A stretch of 64,000 bases of DNA from the IMG/VR virus record IMGVR_UViG_3300018080_000105, positions 120,022 through 184,021 of that record. One strand, given 5' to 3'. Under the pieces are notes generated by a model. The model did no database searches and was not told where the DNA came from. It saw only the letters and a list, made by a program, of their open reading frames with translations. The DNA is from a virus. A program made the translations under genes and the position numbers. Positions 46,664 to 53,378 of the stretch are shown piece by piece (position 1 is the stretch's first letter; each line of letters begins with the position of its first letter).

Positions 46664-47888
46664 GTTTCATCTCCTTTCTGAGGACAACAGCCTGAAACTT
46701 CTGGCGCCCAGCTGTCCTGTAAAAATCTCCTTGGTGAAAAACACAGTGCGGCCCCAAACGTGATTCCAAATACGCTCCATGCGCTGATTTCATCACACAA
46801 GGGTGAGTCGCAGATCGGATCTCAATCCGCTTCTCGTCACAAATGGCCTGGACTAAACCAGGCACACCATCAACCGCATCTGAAATCTGGATGCTGGTGA
46901 GTACCCGCTCACCCATGTTCAACGTAAACGACGGACGCTTACCGAAAAATTGAAAGTTGCGATACCAGCGACCGCACTCACACTGCTGCCATTTCGTACC
47001 AATGTGGCATCTGTCATCGTTCAAGTAATCAATGAACGGAAAAGCTGGGTTGAAGTAATCTGTACAAGACAGTTGCCCATCAACTTCCTGCATATCACAC
47101 AACCAGTCGTACGTGTGGTACGTACCGAACTGACACTGGAAGAAAGAAGCGCCGCCATCCCAACAACGCATGTTGTCGCATACGTGGTCGACAATGCCGC
47201 GATCTACAAGTTGCCTGGCAGCATCTTGATCCACAGTCTCGCACGACGTGTACAGCAGCGACGCCAGCCGTCTTAATCGCCCCGAGTCCAGATACGATTG
47301 CATTGTTGACCAGGATGACACGACCACGTCAAACTCTCTGCGATTACTGTTTTGCAATTCATGAACCAGTCGCTGACACATCTTTGGCCCCTCCAGCTGC
47401 GGGGGGTACCGAAACCAGTAGGTACGCGCCACTCTCGCACCAGAGCTAGCGAGCGGTTCTTGCCACGTTGATTGCCGAATAGACAGCCGCACATCTTTCT
47501 GTGCGGGGTCAGGCACTAATCGAAGCACCGACGGACATTCCGGTACGTGGAACTCACGCTGAATCACATTGTTCTTAGCCCGCATGATTTTGGGCTTCTG
47601 CCAGCTGTAATACTTGAACCGTGATCCCGTCGTCGCAGATGTGGTACACGTAACCACGTCTTCGCACCGCAGCGGCGGCATACCCGCCAATGTATCGCGC
47701 GTCTGGAATTGCCCGATCGTGTCAGCGTAATGCGGGAACTTCGATCTGGCCCATTCTCGAATGAAGAAATCGCGCTCCTCCCGAAACTGAAGAAGCGCAT
47801 CCAAATCATACTGCAGGTCCGACAGCTCAAATGCCCGCTCTGTGTCCAGGAGCTGGTCAAGCTCTCGCAGGGGCTGCCGCAGGTTCAT
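46656..47888 (-). CDS. AMP-forming ligase-like protein (PaaK/CapK type)
   Basis: The 410-aa protein has TTSATTGSR at residues 82-90, matching the phosphate loop TSGTTG-x of acyl-adenylate-forming enzymes with Ala for Gly. Later comes DYFNPAFPFIDYL, then CECGRWYRNFQFFGKRPSF, which matches the C-x-CGR...GR block of PaaK/CapK-like proteins. Enzymes of this family activate a carboxylate with ATP and pass it to a thiol, amine or sugar. Substrate unknown. It precedes the DUF115-like gene, so the two may act on one surface or virion glycan. Confidence 0.65.
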   Translation of the reverse strand: MNLRQPLRELDQLLDTERAFELSDLQYDLDALLQFREERDFFIREWARSKFPHYADTIGQFQTRDTLAGMPPLRCEDVVTCTTSATTGSRFKYYSWQKPKIMRAKNNVIQREFHVPECPSVLRLVPDPAQKDVRLSIRQSTWQEPLASSGARVARTYWFRYPPQLEGPKMCQRLVHELQNSNRREFDVVVSSWSTMQSYLDSGRLRRLASLLYTSCETVDQDAARQLVDRGIVDHVCDNMRCWDGGASFFQCQFGTYHTYDWLCDMQEVDGQLSCTDYFNPAFPFIDYLNDDRCHIGTKWQQCECGRWYRNFQFFGKRPSFTLNMGERVLTSIQISDAVDGVPGLVQAICDEKRIEIRSATHPCVMKSAHGAYLESRLGPHCVFHQGDFYRTAGRQKFQAVVLRKEMKRG

Positions 47889-48363
47889 ATTTTGCGAACT
47901 CCTTCACGAACTCACACAAAGCCTGTCGCAGACCGTTGTAGTCCAGAGCCGCCAGGTCGGTTGTCTCCAGGTACTTCACGCAGCCCTTCTCGTCATCCAG
48001 CAGCAACAGGTACTCGCCGGCCTCACAGGCGTCCGGATCGTCAAAATCAACGCAGCCAGATTGTAGCGTAATCCCGTTCCTGGCCTCCACCGTCAGCGGA
48101 TTCCGAAACGGCTCGTATTCCTCGAAGTCGGCGATCAGGCGAGCCACCGCAGCGGAAGCCGTGCTGTGTGGTCCGACACTGGTAGCCGCCATCGGCTGGT
48201 TTGATTTCAGCACATGCGGCGGGAATTCATCCGGATCAGCAAAGAAACTGCCCTCGCGACGACGCCAGACACACAAGACTGTTCGTTGGTCGACAACGTG
48301 CCGATTGAAGAACAACTGGACTGTGCGTTCGAGGTTCTTTTTGTCGTTTTCGGTGAGTGTCAT
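47857..48363 (-). CDS. Hypothetical protein, 168 aa, first gene after the non-coding region
   Basis: The ATG at 48363 follows the 15-bp element directly (AGGA 6 bases upstream). The protein has a basic helical N-terminus (KKNLERTVQLFFNRHVVD), a middle with FADPDEFPPHVLKS, and a hydrophobic LLLLDDEKG segment. It overlaps the ligase-like gene by 32 bases. No family is recognised. Its promoter should lie in the 900-base region upstream. Confidence 0.72.
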   Translation of the reverse strand: MTLTENDKKNLERTVQLFFNRHVVDQRTVLCVWRRREGSFFADPDEFPPHVLKSNQPMAATSVGPHSTASAAVARLIADFEEYEPFRNPLTVEARNGITLQSGCVDFDDPDACEAGEYLLLLDDEKGCVKYLETTDLAALDYNGLRQALCEFVKEFAKYEPAAAPARA

Positions 48364-48366
48364 GGT

Positions 48367-48381
48367 GGTTCCTATTTACCG
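48367..48381 (-). repeat. 15-bp element, copy 3
   Basis: The minus strand reads CGGTAAATAGGAACC and lies directly before the start codon at 48363. No gene ends here, so the conservation is not explained by an upstream coding sequence. Confidence 0.8.
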
Positions 48382-48451
48382 GTCTCGCCGGTGGGAAGGG
48401 TTTTCTCACGTACGGGAAATAGTCGTGTGTGACGCCACACAGACGAATTTT

Positions 48452-48467
48452 GTATCATCTGTGATAC
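48452..48467. repeat. Dyad GTATCA/TGATAC
   Basis: A perfect 6-bp inverted repeat with a 4-base spacer lies about 90 bases upstream of the first gene of the operon, where an operator or RNA hairpin could act. Confidence 0.45.
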
Positions 48468-48634
48468 GGTTTTGCTGTACGTGGTTGTACATCGTATTTT
48501 TACCAGCAAAACGATACCGTTTGTGAGAATCGAGCCTCGCAGAGCCTGATTTTTATCGGTGTCGAGTCACGGGCGTTTTGTTCGGTTTTCCAACTACTAG
48601 CGGCGCAACGAGTTACGTCGAGGTGTGCGAGCGC

Positions 48635-48649
48635 CTATAGCATAAAGTT
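48635..48649 (-). repeat. 15-bp repeat AACTTTATGCTATAG, copy A
   Basis: The same 15 bases recur at 48769-48783. On the minus strand the AT-rich core could be part of a promoter for the leftward operon. Confidence 0.6.
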
Positions 48650-48768
48650 TGAAACTCTGTTTTCGAGTAGTCAAAAAGTATTACTACATGTCCTACCCTT
48701 ACGTAGAAGTTGAGTTTCCGTAAGTCGTGTCACTGTCTCGGGTTGTGATGCAACTTTACCCATTGTGA

Positions 48769-48808
48769 CTATAGCATAAAGTTATGCTATTGATTACAGC
48801 ATAATGCT
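48769..48808. promoter_or_regulatory. AGCATAA dyad cluster, candidate operator or promoter
   Basis: Copy B of the 15-bp repeat (48769-48783) is extended into a dyad ATAGCATAA-AG-TTATGCTAT (48771-48790), and AGCATAATGCT follows at 48798-48808. Repeated dyads in an intergenic region typically bind a dimeric regulator or initiator. They also sit at the left edge of the GC-rich hairpin series. Confidence 0.5.
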
Positions 48809-49210
48809 GAATACGCAGGTCGCCGCCTTCTGCGGCTCCCCGCGTATTCTGAGAGCGAAAGAAAGAGACAACCAGGCACGTTCACGCCAAACCTTCGTGG
48901 TGCCTCCGGCCGCGTACGCCCAGGGGCTGCGGCCGGACTCGGCCCTGCTCACTCCCGAAGCCAGTGTGGGCCGAGGCCGTCGCGTTAGTTGTTGCTCCGC
49001 TATCACCGGTAACCACCGATACAGGGGTCTGATTGTCGGCTTGGTTTGCCGGGAACTTAGCGAAACGGCCCCGTGGCGCTCCTCTGACAGTCTCGCGAGT
49101 AGGGTCGCTTGCGTATCGCTGTTACCGGCCCGCAGAAAGCCTCTCAGAGCCTCGTAGCTGATTTCTGTTTCAGAAGTAACCCTGATTTCCCTAAGTCTTT
49201 TCTGGTAAAT

Positions 49211-49256
49211 GACTTACGGCAAACTGCTGTAAGAAAAACCGTAAGTCTTTTCTTAC
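49211..49256 (+). terminator. Terminator-like hairpin pair with alternative pairing
   Basis: On the plus strand GACTTACGG (49211-49219) pairs with CCGTAAGTC (49239-49247) and is followed by TTTTCTT. A second 9-bp stem, GTAAGAAAA (49229-49237) with TTTTCTTAC (49248-49256), uses the loop of the first and its U-tract, so the two are probably exclusive. It could also end the leftward transcript of the gene stopping at 49264, though the minus-strand tail is less T-rich. Confidence 0.65.
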
Positions 49257-49263
49257 AAAGGGG

Positions 49264-49812
49264 TTACGTCAATTGAGCTTTTCGTCGCTCGCACAGCAAT
49301 TTAGTGTGTTCCTCCCAAAGCAGCCGCGTGTTCACGCCAGGCGTCATGTCGAAATGATCTGTCAAAGAATCAAGCAGGCTGTCCAGCTGGGCTTCTGCAG
49401 CGTCTCTCTGTGCGGTGATTGCTGCGCTGTCTGCCGGTTGGTCGTCGGCTTCTTTGTCGCCGAGGTGGCCCCTCCCCGCCGGTTGTCGCGGCGGTAGGTC
49501 TGCGTCCCGTCGCGGCATAGGGATGTACTTTGTTGTGAAAAAGCCCAGCAACGGATCTTCCCTAACCAGCATCTGGACAAATACGGTCACGGCGCCAGCA
49601 CGGTTGCCGACTACTTTCCCGTTGATTTTCACTTGATCCTGAAACAGAGGCTCGCTGCTTCGCTGGATCTCGAACTCCAGGAAAAGTTCCGGAAGCGGTT
49701 GAATCGAAAAAGACTCAGTCGCCCGGAGAATGGTCTGAATGTGGTAGCTAAACGAGTCCAATCGGTACTCACCCGTCGCGACCTGACTCTCGCTTGGTTT
49801 CAGTGATGTCAT
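49264..49812 (-). CDS. Hypothetical protein, 182 aa
   Basis: The N-terminal 100 residues (SQVATGEYRLDSFSYHIQTI, FQDQVKINGKVVGNRAGAVT) look beta-rich. A disordered charged linker and a helical C-terminus follow. It is the last gene of the operon to the right of the non-coding region. No family is recognised. Confidence 0.7.
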   Translation of the reverse strand: MTSLKPSESQVATGEYRLDSFSYHIQTILRATESFSIQPLPELFLEFEIQRSSEPLFQDQVKINGKVVGNRAGAVTVFVQMLVREDPLLGFFTTKYIPMPRRDADLPPRQPAGRGHLGDKEADDQPADSAAITAQRDAAEAQLDSLLDSLTDHFDMTPGVNTRLLWEEHTKLLCERRKAQLT

Positions 49813-50108
49813 ACGACGTCCTTCGAGCGAATTTTGTGCACATCCTGTTTCATGCGTTTGTACATGGCGAGCTGTTCATCGATGTGGGCCTTCAACGCCC
49901 GCTTCGCACAGCGGAAGTTCTTGAACCACCTCCCATCTTTGCCGCAAATGACTCCTCCTCCCCCTGGATGGTCCGGGTGGGAGGGGTCCAGTTCTCCGTT
50001 CTCGTCAAAGCGAAGAGGCTCACCGGATTCGCCGCATTCCGCGGTTTCGATTCCGTAGTGAGCCTCGTTGCATTCATGCCATCCATAGACTTGGTGGCTT
50101 TTTCTCAC
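49809..50108 (-). CDS. Hypothetical protein, 99 aa
   Basis: The protein has four to five cysteines and histidines in the first 70 residues (WHECNEAHYGIETAECGESG, CGKDGRWFKNFRC), possibly a metal site, then a basic helix. It overlaps its neighbours by 4 bases on both sides. No family is recognised. Confidence 0.7.
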   Translation of the reverse strand: MRKSHQVYGWHECNEAHYGIETAECGESGEPLRFDENGELDPSHPDHPGGGGVICGKDGRWFKNFRCAKRALKAHIDEQLAMYKRMKQDVHKIRSKDVV

Positions 50109-50683
50109 GTCAACATTTTCTCCTCGAAATGATGTTCGATGGGTTCTCTGTCGAAGATGATCTCCTGCTGCCCGCAGGCCACATGATCAATATCGGCAGC
50201 GTAGTCTGGTGTTCCGTCATTGTTCAGGTGGTAGTGCAAGTCTTCCACAATGACGAACGGGCGACCACATTCTGCACAGACCCATTCACGATGGGGCCAG
50301 AAGAATACGCCGTCTGGGGTTAGCAGCACCATCTGTGCCGCGTCTACTTTGGTGTTTGTCTCCAGGTCACGAAATCCGTCACCCTTCTTAGGGTCGCAGC
50401 CCAGTTGTCTCGCTGAAGGGTCGTTGCCATTCAGTCGCTGCGCTGCCAGCCCGGCGGCCGTGTCTTCCGGGAACCATGTCCCGCGAAGCCATTGGAAAAC
50501 CTGCCGGTGCTCGGTGATGATGTGCTCTCGTTGCTTTGGCGTAGCGTGTTTGAATTTCACTCCACCGAGGGCGACGATTTTGCGATACGCGATAACGCGC
50601 TCTTTGTAGCTGATGCTCCACTGGATGTCCGGACGATTGAGGTTCCGGTACACCTTGATCGGCATCACTGTCTCATCAGACAT
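50105..50683 (-). CDS. Hypothetical protein with zinc-finger-like C-terminus
   Basis: The ATG at 50683 follows the 15-bp element. The 192-aa protein has a basic N-terminal half and WVCAECGRPFVIVEDLHYHL near residues 134-153, which with the following C and H residues resembles a zinc finger. It could bind nucleic acid. No family is recognised. Confidence 0.7.
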   Translation of the reverse strand: MSDETVMPIKVYRNLNRPDIQWSISYKERVIAYRKIVALGGVKFKHATPKQREHIITEHRQVFQWLRGTWFPEDTAAGLAAQRLNGNDPSARQLGCDPKKGDGFRDLETNTKVDAAQMVLLTPDGVFFWPHREWVCAECGRPFVIVEDLHYHLNNDGTPDYAADIDHVACGQQEIIFDREPIEHHFEEKMLT

Positions 50684-50687
50684 GCCT

Positions 50688-50702
50688 GGTTCCTATTTAC
50701 CG
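50688..50702 (-). repeat. 15-bp element, copy 4
   Basis: The minus strand reads CGGTAAATAGGAACC. It contains the TAG stop of the methyltransferase gene and the ribosome site of the gene starting at 50683. Confidence 0.8.
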
Positions 50703-52171
50703 GCCGTCGTGAGAGCTGGTAGCTCTGCATCCCGGGGAGTCCCCGGCACCTGCACAGTAACAAGGACGGTGTTGACCATCGTCCCGCTCTCTTTGAAGCT
50801 GCCATCCGGCAGGTCTTCAATCTGGCCGCCCATACTTTCCAGCCATTCGCGAAATGCGACGCTGGCTTTGTCTTGCCTGTATTGTGCCCCGTTGCTCATA
50901 ACAGCTGCAAGACGCCCTCCCGGACGGAGGAACTTGGCAGCGTGCATGACATGGGCCACATCTCTCTTGTGGGAGAACGGAGGGTTCATCACCACTGCGT
51001 CGAAGCCTTTGGGTTCTTTGACTTCCAGATCGCCAGGCACGGCATCCAGGAAATTACCCGGCCACGGACAGAACGCCTCCACAACATCAAAGTCATTGCG
51101 AAGTTCGTCGTACCGCTCCTGGTCCAGTTCCACGGCCATGCCCATCGCCCCACGTTTGATCGCAGCACGTACGATCGCCCCGCCGCCTGCCGACGGCTCC
51201 AGCATGTTGGTGCCTTCGTGAACATCGGCAGCGTCCAGCAATCGTTCTACCAGCTTCGGAGGTGTCTGAAAGTAGTTCAGATCCCCGTTCGGCGCTAGTG
51301 GCGGTTGATTGTACTGCTGTTGTGCCGCGTACTTGTCCCGTACGCCGTGGTACTCGTGTTCATTATCCGCCCCGAGAACCTTCTCTCCACAACGCCAGTT
51401 GAACTCGTCCAGCAGGTCGAGCCGTTTGATCACCAAGTGCAGGTTCTGGTTCTTGAAACATTTGAACTTAAAGTACGTTGTTTCACCCGAGTTGTTGCTC
51501 GGGTCGCACTGAATCACTGCCGGGTGAAGCTCCCCACGATAGCCTTTCGGGTAATCTTTACCGTCAAGCAGGTGCATGATGGTGTCGAACGCTTCCAGTC
51601 GCTCCCCTGTAGTCCCGTAGTTGAGGTGGTAATTGGTACTGAGCCGCGAGACACCAAATGGCACGATTACCTTGGGACTGAGTTGGTAACGATTTTGCCG
51701 GTTGGTTACGTAGTCATCGCTGGCGTACGGCTTCATGCTGTTGTACACCTCTCGACAGGACTCATCGAGATACTGCTCAGCAGAGATGGCCATCCCGGCG
51801 GCTACTTCGCACAGGCTTTCCGGCGTGATATCTGGCCAGTTGTCGATGTGGTTTTCTTGATTGTCATGCTTCTCCACGAACATTTCGCGAAATTCTCGCT
51901 TCCGTTCGGGAGTCATGAACCGGTGCAAGTCCATGTGATTGATCAACATTCGCCAGACTGTCCGTTTCATCTCACGGGCAATCAACTCGGTGTCGCACTC
52001 CTTTTCGATTGTGCAGGAGTAACTGAACGATCCTCCGAGCGGGTTGAAGGCTGTATTCAACTCTCGCATGACTTCAAAGAACTCACGCATTTTCTGCAGA
52101 GCCCTGGGCGTGATGTCCGCGTAGGCAGCAGCTAACTGCTCAGCTGTTGTGTATGGTACGAGGTCGCTCAT
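50693..52171 (-). CDS. DUF4942-like protein with N6-adenine methyltransferase domain
   Basis: The 492-aa protein has a helical N-terminal 300 residues resembling DUF4942 (with KVIVPFGVSRLSTNY and NLHLVIKRLDLLDEFN). A methyltransferase domain follows, with AdoMet motif EPSAGGGA at 325-332, an acidic AVELD strand, and catalytic NPPF at 396-399. DUF4942-methyltransferase fusions are common in phages and plasmids and are thought to protect DNA. No nuclease partner is seen. It is distinct from the DPPY enzyme at 13-14 kb. Confidence 0.82.
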   Translation of the reverse strand: MSDLVPYTTAEQLAAAYADITPRALQKMREFFEVMRELNTAFNPLGGSFSYSCTIEKECDTELIAREMKRTVWRMLINHMDLHRFMTPERKREFREMFVEKHDNQENHIDNWPDITPESLCEVAAGMAISAEQYLDESCREVYNSMKPYASDDYVTNRQNRYQLSPKVIVPFGVSRLSTNYHLNYGTTGERLEAFDTIMHLLDGKDYPKGYRGELHPAVIQCDPSNNSGETTYFKFKCFKNQNLHLVIKRLDLLDEFNWRCGEKVLGADNEHEYHGVRDKYAAQQQYNQPPLAPNGDLNYFQTPPKLVERLLDAADVHEGTNMLEPSAGGGAIVRAAIKRGAMGMAVELDQERYDELRNDFDVVEAFCPWPGNFLDAVPGDLEVKEPKGFDAVVMNPPFSHKRDVAHVMHAAKFLRPGGRLAAVMSNGAQYRQDKASVAFREWLESMGGQIEDLPDGSFKESGTMVNTVLVTVQVPGTPRDAELPALTTAGK

Positions 52172-52401
52172 ATCGGGTAGGGGTTCTCTGTGATAAGGAT
52201 CGAACCAGATGCCTCACCCTGGATATCCGGGCCGCCGGCGACCACAGTCAACAGATCAGTCAACGACACTGTCGCAATCAGCTGGTCTGTGGCGTCGGGG
52301 CGGTAGCGATGTATTTCCAGCGTATGATCGTTGTGCAGACAGACTTCGATTTGCTCTGTCGTATCATGTCGCTTGTTGACGAGGACGAAATCAGCCCTCA
52401 C
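52168..52401 (-). CDS. Hypothetical protein, 77 aa, GTG start
   Basis: The GTG at 52401 has AGGAGG upstream. The product (VRADFVLVNKRHDTTEQIEV) is beta-rich and ends 4 bases into the methyltransferase gene. It may be a small regulator. No family is recognised. Confidence 0.62.
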   Translation of the reverse strand: MRADFVLVNKRHDTTEQIEVCLHNDHTLEIHRYRPDATDQLIATVSLTDLLTVVAGGPDIQGEASGSILITENPYPI

Positions 52402-52645
52402 TACGAGCCTCCTGTGGAGATCGCATGTCCGATTCCGCCAAGCGGATTTCTTCCGCGGCGCATGGTATCTGGACAACTAACTCGTTGTCCTCCACCAAGA
52501 TTTGTACCAACGGATTCGGGAAGTCTGCTGGCATCGTGCTGCGTATCTGAAGACACCCCTGTACTTCGTGGCTGATCTCCACTTCGCGCTGTCCCCACGT
52601 CGTCGGATCGACCAGCATCACCGTTTTCGTCATTTGATCTCTCAT
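52391..52645 (-). CDS. Hypothetical protein, 84 aa, overlapping a zinc-ribbon gene
   Basis: The ATG at 52645 follows GAGGAGG; an internal ATG at 52633 is an alternative. The protein (MRDQMTKTVMLVDPTTWGQR) is rich in strand-forming residues (VQILVEDNELVVQIP), which looks coding. It lies wholly or nearly wholly inside the 3' part of the zinc-ribbon gene in another frame, so at least one of the two must be unusual. Confidence 0.55.
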   Translation of the reverse strand: MRDQMTKTVMLVDPTTWGQREVEISHEVQGCLQIRSTMPADFPNPLVQILVEDNELVVQIPCAAEEIRLAESDMRSPQEARSEG

Positions 52646-52865
52646 TTTCCTCCTCATCAAAATAGAAAGCACGCAGCGGTGCTGTATGGTGGCATTGTTC
52701 ACACCATACTGCGGAATCTTCATCGTAGATAACGTCCCCTTCGTGCTCGGCGCCGTCGTCAGTTAAGCGAAACTGTGCAGTACCCTCCACAAGGAAATTA
52801 CTGGCGTTACCACAACGCGGGCACTGGACACCATCCAGACAATTGTCATTGCCGTTGTGATCCAT
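52401..52865 (-). CDS. Zinc-ribbon protein with long overlapping tail
   Basis: The ATG at 52865 has GAGGAG 8 bases upstream. Residues about 12-70 hold CPRCGNASNF and VWCEQCHHTAP, a two-CxxC zinc ribbon similar in layout to small Lar-type and Cys4 phage proteins. The following 80 residues are Ser/Gly/Asp-rich and overlap the gene 52391-52645. The ribbon part is well supported; the tail may be real but disordered. Confidence 0.65.
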   Translation of the reverse strand: MDHNGNDNCLDGVQCPRCGNASNFLVEGTAQFRLTDDGAEHEGDVIYDEDSAVWCEQCHHTAPLRAFYFDEEENERSNDENGDAGRSDDVGTARSGDQPRSTGVSSDTQHDASRLPESVGTNLGGGQRVSCPDTMRRGRNPLGGIGHAISTGGS

Positions 52866-52870
52866 ATTTG

Positions 52871-53074
52871 TCACTCCTCGACGTAGAAGTTCTCTTCGCC
52901 TTCGGGGCAGTTTTCCCGCATCAACGCCAGGCAGCGGCGGATGGATTTTTGCGTACGGCCCCCAGAGGTTTCACTGTGTTCGCATCGCGTACACGTAACC
53001 TCAACTCCGAGGATCTCTTTGCCTTTGAACGGGACAGTGACGGGTGTGACTTCACATTCCACTTTGTCAGCCAC
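52871..53074 (-). CDS. Small hypothetical protein, 67 aa
   Basis: The product (MADKVECEVTPVTVPFKGKE) has Cys residues in CTRCEHSE and in RCLALMRENC that could form a metal site. It overlaps both neighbours by a few bases. No family is recognised. Confidence 0.65.
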   Translation of the reverse strand: MADKVECEVTPVTVPFKGKEILGVEVTCTRCEHSETSGGRTQKSIRRCLALMRENCPEGEENFYVEE

Positions 53075-53375
53075 AACTCATCTCCTTTTCGGCTTCCTGC
53101 TTTGGCCGTTTCTCCAGACGGATGAAGCCTGGAATCTTCTTTAAGCTCACTGGGCCTCGGTTATCACGCCCGTGCTCACGGGTTCTTTCCGCCGCTCTCA
53201 CGGCTGCCTCCAGCCCGTTAAACCAAGCGCTCTGGCTGCCGAACAAATTGCCGGCAGTGATGCGGTATTTATTTGCCTGCTCCAGACTTTTCTGGAGCTC
53301 CAGAAAATTTGCATTACCTAGCGGTAGTTGCAGCAGTGTTTCTGTGTGATGTGATTCTTCATCTTCCCACGACAT
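53067..53375 (-). CDS. Hypothetical protein, 102 aa
   Basis: The protein has an acidic start (MSWEDEESHHTE), a helical middle (LELQKSLEQANKYRITAGNL) and a basic C-terminal part (SLKKIPGFIRLEKRPKQE). It starts 4 bases after the previous stop. No family is recognised. Confidence 0.7.
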   Translation of the reverse strand: MSWEDEESHHTETLLQLPLGNANFLELQKSLEQANKYRITAGNLFGSQSAWFNGLEAAVRAAERTREHGRDNRGPVSLKKIPGFIRLEKRPKQEAEKEMSCG

Positions 53376-53378
53376 ACA

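Larger units (their letters stand above)
48364..49263. other. 900-base non-coding region, candidate structured RNA
   Basis: No protein-like frame with a ribosome site is seen. Hairpins are dense: GTTTTGCTG/CAGCAAAAC (48469-48512), GAATACGC/GCGTATTC enclosing GCCGC/GCGGC (48809-48848), AGGCAC/GTGCCT (about 48874-48905), CCGGCCGC/GCGGCCGG (about 48906-48936) and CTCGGCCC/GGGCCGAG (about 48938-48976). The right end carries a plus-strand terminator-like structure. This would suit one long structured RNA of roughly 450-800 bases on the plus strand. A replication origin or regulatory hub is an alternative. Confidence 0.55.

Noticed and set aside
48372-48458. Possible 28-residue leader peptide ending in the 15-bp element
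   Set aside because: The ATG lacks a ribosome site and lies inside the dyad at 48452-48467. The same 15-mer elsewhere is not tied to leader peptides.
48804-49157. Plus-strand open frame of 117 codons in the non-coding region
   Set aside because: It has no ribosome site, is rich in Arg/Ser/Pro without domain features, and lies across the hairpin series.
49211-49256. H-type pseudoknot from the two interleaved stems
   Set aside because: The third loop would have zero bases to cross a 9-bp stem, which is not sterically possible with full stems; alternative pairing is more likely.
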